Source of the DNA: Bog-756 sp963699105
GTDB lineage: Bacteria > Actinomycetota > Acidimicrobiia > Acidimicrobiales > RAAP-2
Assembly: GCA_963699105.1 (NCBI GenBank)
Contig: CAVOTI010000005.1
Span: 744,001 to 808,000, forward strand
Direction: 5' to 3'
Length of the DNA stretch: 64,000 bases
The translations under genes were made by a program, and so were the position numbers. Below, one piece after another: positions 36,639-43,524 of the stretch. Numbering within the stretch: position 1 is the stretch's first letter; every line of letters starts with the position of its first letter. The notes under the pieces were generated by a model. That model had not been told where the DNA came from, did not search any database, and was given only the letters and a program-made list of their open reading frames with translations.

Positions 36639-37567
36639 TGACCGGCGCTCCCGCCCCCGCCCCCGACACCCCCGACTCACCCGACGACTTGCCGGAGGCC
36701 GCCGAGCGGCGGTTCACCGAGGGCGCCTTCACCTCCGGGCTCACCGTGCCCGACTTTGCCGCCTGCCTCCAGATGGGCTTGGAGCCGGTCGGCTACGTGC
36801 AGGGGTTCTGTGTCATGCAGTGGCAGTGGTACGGCATGGGCTCGCCATTTGGAGGGTTCGGGTCCCCCTATACCAGTCGCCAGAGGGGCTACGCCGAAAG
36901 TTGGCAATGCCCTCACGGCTTCGTCTCGGCCGAACACCGAGGCTGGGGACAGAACTACGAGCAGTCGTGGATCGAGGACGCCTGGCGGCAGGGCTTCTAC
37001 TCGGCCTACGAGCGGATGTCAGAAGAGGCAACCACCGCGGGAGCCCACGGCATCGTGGGGGTGACCGACGCCACCCAACCGGTCGGCGACCTCGGGGTGC
37101 TGGAGTTCCGGGTCCAGGGAACCGCGGTGAAGGTGAAGAACGGTTCCCCCCCGGCCGATGGTCGTCCCTGGTCGACCTACCTGGCCGGCCAGCGGCTGGC
37201 CAAGTCGGTACAGGCCGGATTCGCCCCCGTGTCCATCACCGCCGCGGTGGCGTCGGTGCGGGTCTGGGCCTACTGCGTCACCGAGTACCTGACCGAGGGT
37301 GCATCGGGAAGCTGGGGCTACCAGACGGCGGCGGCCGAGATCGAGCAGACGTCCAAGGCTCACATGGCCGTCCGCCGGATCGCCCGGGAGCAGGTTCGGG
37401 CCCAACTCGGCAGTGATTCGCTCCACAGCGCCTCACTGATCACCAGCGAGCGCGAGCTCGGCCAGGGCGATGCCGAGCTCCAGTGCATCCTGCGGGGCAA
37501 CCGGGTACGCCGGTTCAAGGCGTTCGACCCGCTGCCTGCCCCCCGGCCCACGGTGCGCCTCCTGTGA
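36638..37567 (+). CDS. Divergent double YbjQ-like repeat protein
   Basis: This 309-residue protein follows the previous one by a TGATG overlap. A Pro-rich leader of about 25 residues precedes repeat 1 (FTSGLTVPDFAACLQMGLEP, then a Trp/Gly/Tyr-rich insertion with YGMGSPFGGFGSPY and the helix FYSAYERMSEEATTAGAHG, strand GIVGVTDA, end GTAVKV). Repeat 2 starts WSTYLAGQRLAKSVQAGFAP and is more degenerate, ending with ILRGNRVRRF. It is the most divergent of the three and perhaps specialised. The stop overlaps the next GTG start (GTGA). Confidence 0.78.
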   Translation: MTGAPAPAPDTPDSPDDLPEAAERRFTEGAFTSGLTVPDFAACLQMGLEPVGYVQGFCVMQWQWYGMGSPFGGFGSPYTSRQRGYAESWQCPHGFVSAEHRGWGQNYEQSWIEDAWRQGFYSAYERMSEEATTAGAHGIVGVTDATQPVGDLGVLEFRVQGTAVKVKNGSPPADGRPWSTYLAGQRLAKSVQAGFAPVSITAAVASVRVWAYCVTEYLTEGASGSWGYQTAAAEIEQTSKAHMAVRRIAREQVRAQLGSDSLHSASLITSERELGQGDAELQCILRGNRVRRFKAFDPLPAPRPTVRLL

Positions 37568-38442
37568 GCCCGTCTCCGGCCAGCGACGGTCCCTCGGACA
37601 GTCCGGTGGACATCAGGGCGGAGATGAGCCAGGCCGCCGCCTTCTTGTCCAAGCCGGAGCCGACCGGTCCGGCATCGGCCACCCACCGGGCGGCGAGGAC
37701 GTCGGACCTCTCCATCGACGAGGAGATCGCTCTCCACTCCATGGGCTGGGAGCCTTTGCAGCTGGTCTGTGGAGCCTCGCTCTACTCGATCCCCACCGGC
37801 GTGTGGAACTGGGGGCAGGGAGAGATCACCTACGCCTCGAACGCCTATGCCAGAGCCTTCGCCGGGGCCGGCGACCAGCTCCACCGCGAGTGCACCAAGG
37901 TTGGTGGGCGAGGCGTGGTGGGCGTCCACGTAGAGGCCGTGGTGTCCCGCCACCATGTCGATGTGGTGTTGGTGGGAACCGCCGTCCGGGCCGTCGACGC
38001 CAAGGCCCACTCGGCCGAGCCCGTGTTCGTATCCGACCTCTCCGGGCGGGACTTCTCGCTGCTCCTGGCGTCAGGGTGGGCGCCCCTGGGGCTGGCCGTG
38101 GGGGCCAGCTTCGTCTACGCCCCCCGCCGATCGGCCGGGACGGCCATGCGACAGAAGTCCCAGAACGTCGAGCTGACCAACTTCACCGAGGCGATGTACT
38201 CGGCGCGGGAGTCGGCCATGGAGCGGATGCAGCAGTCGGCCCTGTCCATGGGCGGCACCGGGGTCGTCGAGGTGAAGGTCACCGAGGGGCCTATGGAATT
38301 CGCCCGCCACGCCATCAGCTTCTCCGCCTACGGCACGGTGGTCCACCTGGTCGCCGACAGCCACCGACGGCTGTCACCGCAGATGATCCTGCCGATGGAC
38401 GATCCGGTCCAGGAATTCGACATCACCTCGCTCCGGGGCTGA
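37564..38442 (+). CDS. Double YbjQ-like repeat protein
   Basis: A 292-residue protein, the last of the operon. Repeat 1 (about 46-142) has RTSDLSIDEEIALHSMGWEP and RGVVGVHVEA and ends VGTAVRA. Repeat 2 (about 156-262) has FVSDLSGRDFSLLLASGWAP, the helix FTEAMYSARESAMERMQQSA and GTGVVEVKVT, ending YGTVVHL. The shared FxSDLSGxDF start of the second repeats in this protein and in the one at 35841 shows recent common ancestry. The stop is followed by the MarR promoter region, so the cassette ends here. Confidence 0.8.
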   Translation: MSPSPASDGPSDSPVDIRAEMSQAAAFLSKPEPTGPASATHRAARTSDLSIDEEIALHSMGWEPLQLVCGASLYSIPTGVWNWGQGEITYASNAYARAFAGAGDQLHRECTKVGGRGVVGVHVEAVVSRHHVDVVLVGTAVRAVDAKAHSAEPVFVSDLSGRDFSLLLASGWAPLGLAVGASFVYAPRRSAGTAMRQKSQNVELTNFTEAMYSARESAMERMQQSALSMGGTGVVEVKVTEGPMEFARHAISFSAYGTVVHLVADSHRRLSPQMILPMDDPVQEFDITSLRG

Positions 38443-38485
38443 TCCCCCCGGTCCGGTAGGCCAGCCAGGGCTCCGGGTCTCGAAA

Positions 38486-38521
38486 TTAGATGCCTGCTGG
38501 CAAGCATTTAGTTGCTAGACT
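38486..38521 (+). promoter_or_regulatory. Operator and promoter of the marR-MFS pair
   Basis: An imperfect inverted repeat, TTAGATGCCTGC (38486-38497) against GCAAGCATTTAG (38500-38511, 9 of 12 positions complementary), lies just before a TAGACT box (38516-38521), which is 6 nt before the ATG. An AT-rich symmetric site here suits MarR autorepression. The mRNA is probably leaderless. Confidence 0.5.
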
Positions 38522-38527
38522 GGTGTC

Positions 38528-38977
38528 ATGCCAGATGCCGAGGACCCGGTCGAACTGCCTGCCACCCTGCGGACCCTCATCGCCCGTCTGAGCCGCCACC
38601 TCCGCCAGACCCGGGCCGGAGCCGGCCTCTCCCCCACGCAGTACCAGGTGCTGGCATCCATCGTGCGCCTGGGCCCCGTGCGGCTTTCCGATCTGGCCGT
38701 CGAGGAGGGACTCAATCCCACCATGCTCTCCCGCATCGCCTCCAAGCTCGAATCGGCCGGCCTGGTCGTGCGGGTCCCGGATGCCGACGACGGGCGGGTG
38801 GCCCGGCTCTCGGTGTCCGGCGATGGTCGGTTGCTGGTGAAGCGCGTCCGGGGCGAGCGCACCGATGCCCTGAACCAGGTCCTGGACCAACTCGACCATG
38901 ATCAACGGCTGCGACTGATCGAGGCGCTGCCCGTCCTGGAGTCGGTGGCCGAGGCCCTACGGGAACGGAAGCCGTGA
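38528..38977 (+). CDS. MarR family transcriptional regulator
   Basis: A 149-residue winged-helix regulator: LSPTQYQVLASIVRLGPVRL, then the recognition region ALNPTMLSR-like (GLNPTMLSRIASKLESAGLV) and the wing with the conserved DxR motif, here DADDGRVARLSVSG. The stop overlaps the GTG of the MFS gene (38974-38977), so it almost certainly controls that transporter. Confidence 0.9.
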   Translation: MPDAEDPVELPATLRTLIARLSRHLRQTRAGAGLSPTQYQVLASIVRLGPVRLSDLAVEEGLNPTMLSRIASKLESAGLVVRVPDADDGRVARLSVSGDGRLLVKRVRGERTDALNQVLDQLDHDQRLRLIEALPVLESVAEALRERKP

Positions 38978-40311
38978 GCATCCAGACCGCCACCAGAACG
39001 ACCTTCTCGTCGCTGTCGGTCCCCAACTACCGCAGGTACTTCACCGGCCAGGCCATCTCGCTCATCGGCACCTGGATGCAGACCACCGCTCAGGCGTGGC
39101 TGGTCCTCACGCTCACCGACTCGGCCACCGACCTCGGCCTCGTCGTCGCCCTCCAGACCCTTCCGGTGCTGCTGCTCGGGCCCTACGGCGGCGTGATCGC
39201 CGACCGGGTCGACAAGCGCCGGCTGATGATCGCGCTGCAGTCCTTGATGGGGGTCCAGGCGCTGGTGCTCGGAGTGTTGACCCTCACCCACCATGTCACC
39301 TTCGTCGACGTGTGCATCCTGGCCGTGGTGCTCGGACTCAACAATTGCTTCGAGAATCCGTCGCGCCAGGCCTTCGTCCTCGAGATGGTCGGACAAGACG
39401 ACCTGCGCAATGCGGTGAGCCTCAACTCGACCCTGGTCAACGCGGCCCGGGCGGTGGGTCCGGCCGTGGCCGGGCTGCTGATCGCCTCTGTGGGCACCGG
39501 CTGGTGCTTCATGCTCAACGCCGTCAGCTTCGTCGCCGTGGTGACCTCCCTGGCCATCATGGACCGGTCGGCGCTGCGACCGGCGTCCCCCACGGTGAGG
39601 GGTCGGGGCCAGTTGCGGGAGGGCTTCCGCTACGTTGCCCGCACACCCGGATTGGCGGTTCCCCTGCTGATGATGGGACTGGTGGGCATGCTGGCCTACG
39701 AGTTCCAGGTGACCCTCCCCGTGGTAGCCAAGCATGTGTTCCACGGCGGCGCCGAGACCTACGGCGTGATGACCGCCGCCATGGGGATCGGGGCCGTGGT
39801 CGGGGGGTTGATGACTGCCGCCCGGGGCAAGACCGGGCTCCGGGCCATGGTGCTCGCCTCCACCCTGTTCGGTGTGGTGATCCTCTTCGCCGCCCTGGCC
39901 CCGGTACTGGCCGCCGAGTTCGCCGCCCTGGCTCTGGTCGGCTGGGCCAGCGTGTCCTTCCTCTCCATGGGGAACTCGACTCTGCAACTGGCCACCGATC
40001 CCCAGATGCGGGGACGGGTGATGGCTCTGTGGTCGGTGGCCTTCCTCGGCTCCACCCCGATCGGTGGTCCGGCCATTGGCTGGATCACCGAGCACTTTGG
40101 CGCCCGGACCGGCCTGGCCGTTGGTGCCGGATCGTGTTTCGCGGCAGCGGCGCTGGGCTATATGGCCTTGCGATACCTCCGCTCCCGGGCCGTGGCGGGC
40201 GACGCCCGAAAGGAGGGTTCTTCCGAGGACGTGGCCGTGCTCACGATGTCCCGGGACCCCGCCGGGACCGGGGAGCCGGGCTCCTCTCAGGCCGCCCCGG
40301 GTCCCTGCTGA
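38974..40311 (+). CDS. MFS transporter (EntS-like exporter)
   Basis: This 445-residue protein has about 12 membrane helices and the MFS_3/EntS pattern: YRRYFTGQAISLIGTWMQTTAQ at the start and the loop motif GGVIADRVDKRRLMI between helices 2 and 3. Further typical segments are NNCFENPSRQAFVLEMVG and LATDPQMRGRVMALWS. Such proteins export siderophores, drugs or other small molecules. The MarR gene upstream overlaps by 4 bp. Its 3' end overlaps the end of the convergent gene by 25 bp. Confidence 0.88.
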   Translation: MSIQTATRTTFSSLSVPNYRRYFTGQAISLIGTWMQTTAQAWLVLTLTDSATDLGLVVALQTLPVLLLGPYGGVIADRVDKRRLMIALQSLMGVQALVLGVLTLTHHVTFVDVCILAVVLGLNNCFENPSRQAFVLEMVGQDDLRNAVSLNSTLVNAARAVGPAVAGLLIASVGTGWCFMLNAVSFVAVVTSLAIMDRSALRPASPTVRGRGQLREGFRYVARTPGLAVPLLMMGLVGMLAYEFQVTLPVVAKHVFHGGAETYGVMTAAMGIGAVVGGLMTAARGKTGLRAMVLASTLFGVVILFAALAPVLAAEFAALALVGWASVSFLSMGNSTLQLATDPQMRGRVMALWSVAFLGSTPIGGPAIGWITEHFGARTGLAVGAGSCFAAAALGYMALRYLRSRAVAGDARKEGSSEDVAVLTMSRDPAGTGEPGSSQAAPGPC

Positions 40312-40853
40312 CGGACCGACTCGACAGCCTGCATGGCCTGGCGTAGGTCGCGCAGCCACTCGTCGGTGTGATCGGCCACCAGCTTCACGCACCAGGCCAG
40401 GGCGTCGGATCGACTACGGGCCACACCGCTGTCGACCAGCGTGTCGAGGACCAGTCGCTCCGGCTGGCGGAGCCGGGTCATGACCGGCACCGACAGGTTG
40501 GTGAACAGCGAGCTGGTACCACCGACCTCGGCGCCCCAGGCGATGCTCCGGCCGTAGCGGTGCTGCGCCTCCCGGTCGATGGCCATTCGTTCCTCGCGCG
40601 TCTCCTCCCGGAACCGGCTGATGCGACCGGCCTCGGCCGCCGCCGTGGTCACCTCGTCCTGGTCGGATGTCGCAGCCGGTGAGGCCACCTTGCCGATGAC
40701 CACGATCTCGTCCCGGTCCACACTGACCGTCGGAGCCGTCTCGAACCAGTCGTCGGGCAGACGCCCGGCCAACCATCCCGACAGGCCCTCGGTCGATGGC
40801 CTCTCCTCGTTCGCTGCCCCTGCCTGTCGCCGTCCCATTCCTCGAGGGCCCAT
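40287..40853 (-). CDS. Putative ribbon-helix-helix-containing protein of unknown function
   Basis: The 188-residue protein has an N-terminal region with GWLAGRLPDDWFETAPTVSVDR and VVIGKVASP, an acidic and charged middle (REETREERMAIDREAQHRYG), and a C-terminal segment that resembles a ribbon-helix-helix: strand VPVMTRLRQPERL, helix VLDTLVDSG, then ARSRSDALAWCVKLVADH. GGAGT precedes the ATG by 7 nt. Tandem TTACA repeats in its promoter would suit autoregulation by an RHH protein. I know no function for it. The fold call is inference from pattern only. Confidence 0.6.
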   Translation of the reverse strand: MGPRGMGRRQAGAANEERPSTEGLSGWLAGRLPDDWFETAPTVSVDRDEIVVIGKVASPAATSDQDEVTTAAAEAGRISRFREETREERMAIDREAQHRYGRSIAWGAEVGGTSSLFTNLSVPVMTRLRQPERLVLDTLVDSGVARSRSDALAWCVKLVADHTDEWLRDLRQAMQAVESVRQQGPGAA

Positions 40854-40877
40854 GGTCCCACTCCTTCTTCGCTTTGA

Positions 40878-40915
40878 TTACACACTTACATACTTACACT
40901 AGCAGACCTATTACA
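40878..40915 (-). repeat. Tandem TTACA repeats upstream of the RHH-like gene
   Basis: TTACA occurs at 40878, 40886 and 40894, exactly 8 bp apart within a TTACANAC octamer, and again at 40911. On the coding strand of the gene at 40287-40853 these read TGTAA. Head-to-tail short repeats at one-turn-or-less spacing are typical of ribbon-helix-helix operators. They lie 25-62 bp before the start codon. Confidence 0.6.
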
Positions 40916-40964
40916 CCTTGGGGTCAGCGGTCCCGGGGGTCTGCCGGTGCCTCCCCTGCGAGTT

Positions 40965-40985
40965 GGCGGGTTCAAGGGGTCCGCG
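40965..40985. repeat. Left terminal inverted repeat of the IS30 element
   Basis: GGCGGGTTCAA followed by GGGGTCCGCG matches the complement of the right end with three mismatches over 21 bp. Confidence 0.8.
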
Positions 40986-41032
40986 CACGATCTTGGTGAG
41001 TTCCCGACACTGGTCGGGACGAACCAAGGAGG

Positions 41033-42193
41033 TTGAGCGTGGCACCCCTATTGACCCGAGAGCAGAAGCGCCTGGCGGTGCGGCTTCGAGGCCAAGGCCT
41101 GGACTGGAAGGAGATCGCCCTTGCCTGTGAATGTTCGGTCGATTCGATCCGCTTCTACGATCGCCCCGAGCTGCTCCAGCGGAGGAGCCTGCCGGCAGCC
41201 TGGGTTCCCCCGGCCGGACGGCTGAGCTTCGAGGACCGAGAAGAGATCGTGATCGGGCTGGCCCGAGGCGAAACCTTCACCTCCATCGCCCGGCGGATCA
41301 AACGGGCTCCGTCGACGGTCAGCCGGGAGGTGGCAGCCAACGGGGGAAGGGGGGACTACCGGCCCTGGGCCGCCTATCTGCGGGCCTATGCCCGGTCCCG
41401 GCGGCCCAAGCCCACCAAGCTGGCCTCGAGTCAGGAGCTGTTGGCCGAGGTCATCGCCGGACTGAAGAAGTTCTGGTCCCCCGAGGAGATCGCCAAACGC
41501 TTGCGCCTGGACCATCCAGACGATCCGATGATGCAGGTGAGCCACGAGACCATCTACCAGTCCCTCTACGTCCAGGGTCGGGGGGAGCTCCGCCGGGAGC
41601 TGGCCCGCTGTTTGCGCAGTGGCCGGGCCACCCGGAGGCCTCAGGGCCGGGACGAGACCCGAGGCAGGATCAAAGACATGGTGATGATCTCCGAGCGCCC
41701 GGCCGAGGTGGAGGACCGGGCCGTCCCCGGCAACTGGGAAGGTGACCTGATCCAGGGCAGGAACAACCGCTCGGCGGTCGGGACCCTGGTCGAGCGGTCC
41801 ACCCGGTTCGTGCTGCTGTTGCACCTGGGTGAGGGCAAGGACGCCTGGTCGGTCAAAGAGGCCATGCAAAAGGCCATCGCCACCCTTCCCTCCAGGCTGG
41901 TCAAGACCATCACTTGGGACCAGGGAGCTGAGATGGCCCGCCACCTCGAGTTCACTGTCGAGACCGGCATCCCGGTCTACTTCTGCGACCCCCACAGCCC
42001 CTGGCAGCGAGGATCCAACGAAAACACCAACGGGCTGCTCCGCCAATACATGCCCAAGGGGACCGATCTCTCGGTCCACACCCCCGAGGATCTGGACCGG
42101 ATCGCCTGGAGCCTCAACGACCGACCTCGCAAGACCCTCGGATTTCTGAAACCATCAGAGAAGCTCGCCGAGTTTCTTGCGCAGACCGGTTGA
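41033..42193 (+). CDS. IS30 family transposase
   Basis: This 386-residue transposase has an N-terminal helix-turn-helix region (LSFEDREEIVIGLARGETFT then SIARRIKRAPSTVSREV) and an IS30 DDE catalytic core: GNWEGDLIQG (first Asp), ITWDQGAEMARH (second Asp) and PWQRGSNENTNGLLRQYMPK (Glu). The length is normal for the family. A GTG start at 41033 or 41039 is possible; GGAGG lies nearby. The frame is intact, so the element may still be mobile. Confidence 0.93.
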   Translation: MSVAPLLTREQKRLAVRLRGQGLDWKEIALACECSVDSIRFYDRPELLQRRSLPAAWVPPAGRLSFEDREEIVIGLARGETFTSIARRIKRAPSTVSREVAANGGRGDYRPWAAYLRAYARSRRPKPTKLASSQELLAEVIAGLKKFWSPEEIAKRLRLDHPDDPMMQVSHETIYQSLYVQGRGELRRELARCLRSGRATRRPQGRDETRGRIKDMVMISERPAEVEDRAVPGNWEGDLIQGRNNRSAVGTLVERSTRFVLLLHLGEGKDAWSVKEAMQKAIATLPSRLVKTITWDQGAEMARHLEFTVETGIPVYFCDPHSPWQRGSNENTNGLLRQYMPKGTDLSVHTPEDLDRIAWSLNDRPRKTLGFLKPSEKLAEFLAQTG

Positions 42194-42200
42194 ACCCGCC
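42180..42200. repeat. Right terminal inverted repeat of the IS30 element
   Basis: Complementary to the left end: CGCAGACCGG followed by TTGAACCCGCC. It overlaps the last codons of the transposase gene. Confidence 0.8.
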
Positions 42201-42209
42201 GTTCACTTT

Positions 42210-42242
42210 TCAAAATAGCGTACTATTGGTATGTTATTTTGA
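42210..42242 (+). promoter_or_regulatory. Long AT-rich palindromic operator next to the IS element
   Basis: An inverted repeat with 14-bp arms (TCAAAATAGCGTAC against TCAAAATAACATAC, 12 of 14 identical) and a 5-nt centre. The right arm contains a TATTTT box (42235-42240), 8 nt before an ATG at 42249. It looks like a repressor-binding site over a leaderless promoter, but no regulator gene adjoins it apart from the RHH-like gene on the other side of the IS element. Confidence 0.55.
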
Positions 42243-42248
42243 GAACAC

Positions 42249-42380
42249 ATGGCGGCCCGGACAGGGAGCGGCACCCAGAGGGAGCCGTCCAGTTCAGCCC
42301 CAGCCGCCGGCTCCCAGAACGATGGAGGCGCCACCGGACCTGCGGCAACGTGGCTGAAGAACCTCACGACCGGGGGTTGA
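42249..42380 (+). CDS. Possible 43-residue protein downstream of the operator
   Basis: This short frame begins MAARTGSGTQREPSSSAPAA and ends WLKNLTTGG. It is low-complexity, with no motif. Its only support is the operator-like palindrome and TATTTT box directly upstream. It may be the stump of a gene altered when the IS element arrived, or not a gene at all. Its end lies 7 bp from the convergent metX stop. Confidence 0.3.
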   Translation: MAARTGSGTQREPSSSAPAAGSQNDGGATGPAATWLKNLTTGG

Positions 42381-42387
42381 GGATCGA

Positions 42388-43524
42388 TCAGGCGTCGAGG
42401 GCGGACGCCACCACCCGGCCCACCTGACCGGTCTCCAGCAGAAATCCGTCGTGGCCGGACAACGATTCGACCACCGCCGCCGGCCGGTCCCCCGGCAGTA
42501 GCTGGACCAGCTCTCGTTGGAGGCGGAGCGGGTAGAGGCGGTCCGACGAGATCCCGGCCACCGTGACTTCGGCGCGCACCCGGGCGAGGGCCCGCTCGAT
42601 GCCGCCCCTGTCCCGGCCCACGTCGTGCTGGTTCATGGCTTCGCTGAGGACGATGTACGAGTTGGCATCGAACCGTCGGGCCAGCTTGTCCCCGTGGTGC
42701 TGGAGGTACGACTCGACGGCGAAGCGGCCTCCCTTGCGCGGGTCCTCCTGGGCCTGGGCCTTCCGGCCGAACCGGCCCTCGAGCTCGAGCTCGGTCCGGT
42801 AGCTGACCTGGCCGATCCCGCGGGCCAGAGCCAGTCCCTCGTCGGGCCGGGCACCGGTGAGGTAATAGTCCCCACCGGAAAAGGCCGGATCCGATTTGAT
42901 GGCCCGGATCTGCAGCGAGCACAGGGCGATCTGCTCAGCGGTGGCGGCGGCGCCCACGGCCAGGACGACCGCCCGGTCGACTCGGTCGGGCTGACCGATG
43001 CACCACTCGAGGACCCGCATCCCACCCATCGAGCCACCCAGCACCCCCCGCCAGGTGCCGATGCCCAGGCGGTCGGCCAGGGCGACCTCGGCGCTCACCT
43101 GGTCGCGCACGGTCAGCATGGGGAAACGAGATCCGTACGGGGTGCCGTTCGGGGCCGCCGATGCTGGCCCGGTGGATCCTTGGCATCCACCGAGGACGTT
43201 CGGGCAGACCACGAAGAACCGGTCGGTGTCGATCGGGGCGCCCGGTCCGATCAGTCCGTCCCACCAGCCCACCTCCAGGTGGCCGGGCGCCGCCGGTCCG
43301 GCGGCGTGGGAGTCGCCGGTCAGCGCATGGAGGACCAGCACGGCGTTGGTGCCGTCCCGGTCGAGCTCACCCCAGGTCTCGTAGGCCAGTGTCACCTCGC
43401 CCAGCGAGCCACCGGCCTCGAGGGCCAGTCCGCCGCCGCCGTCGTCGGAGAACACCGTGGCGAACCGGCGGCGGCCGGCGGGGTCACCAGGCTGCCAGAC
43501 TCCGGTGAAGGGTGGCTGCGTCAC
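42388..43524 (-). CDS. metX: Homoserine O-acetyltransferase
   Basis: A 378-residue alpha/beta-hydrolase that acetylates homoserine with acetyl-CoA, the first committed step of methionine synthesis. The nucleophile elbow is GVLGGSMGGMRVLEW, preceded by the MetX-typical CPNVLGGCQGSTGPAS. The catalytic aspartate lies in GISSDRLYPL and the histidine in LSGHDGFLLE. The GTG start overlaps the stop of metY (GTGA at 43521-43524). That coupling and the classical actinobacterial metY-metX order support the call. Succinyl-CoA as donor cannot be excluded from sequence alone. Confidence 0.93.
   Translation of the reverse strand: MTQPPFTGVWQPGDPAGRRRFATVFSDDGGGGLALEAGGSLGEVTLAYETWGELDRDGTNAVLVLHALTGDSHAAGPAAPGHLEVGWWDGLIGPGAPIDTDRFFVVCPNVLGGCQGSTGPASAAPNGTPYGSRFPMLTVRDQVSAEVALADRLGIGTWRGVLGGSMGGMRVLEWCIGQPDRVDRAVVLAVGAAATAEQIALCSLQIRAIKSDPAFSGGDYYLTGARPDEGLALARGIGQVSYRTELELEGRFGRKAQAQEDPRKGGRFAVESYLQHHGDKLARRFDANSYIVLSEAMNQHDVGRDRGGIERALARVRAEVTVAGISSDRLYPLRLQRELVQLLPGDRPAAVVESLSGHDGFLLETGQVGRVVASALDA

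Larger units (their letters stand above)
40965..42200 (+). mobile_element. IS30-family insertion sequence, apparently complete
   Basis: A 1236-bp element. Its ends are a perfect 11-bp terminal inverted repeat (GGCGGGTTCAA and TTGAACCCGCC), extending to 21 bp with three mismatches. It encodes one full-length transposase. A GTT flanks both ends (40962-40964 and 42201-42203) and may be the 3-bp target duplication typical of the family. It lies in the gap between the RHH-like gene and the metX region, so no recognised gene is interrupted. Confidence 0.85.

Noticed and set aside
40287..42380. A toxin-antitoxin pair flanking the IS element
   Set aside because: The RHH-like protein could be antitoxin-like, but no toxin domain is visible on either side of the IS element.
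42203..42922. A minus-strand frame beginning in the operator next to the IS element
   Set aside because: It is a shadow of metX and has no motif; the metX frame is unambiguous.
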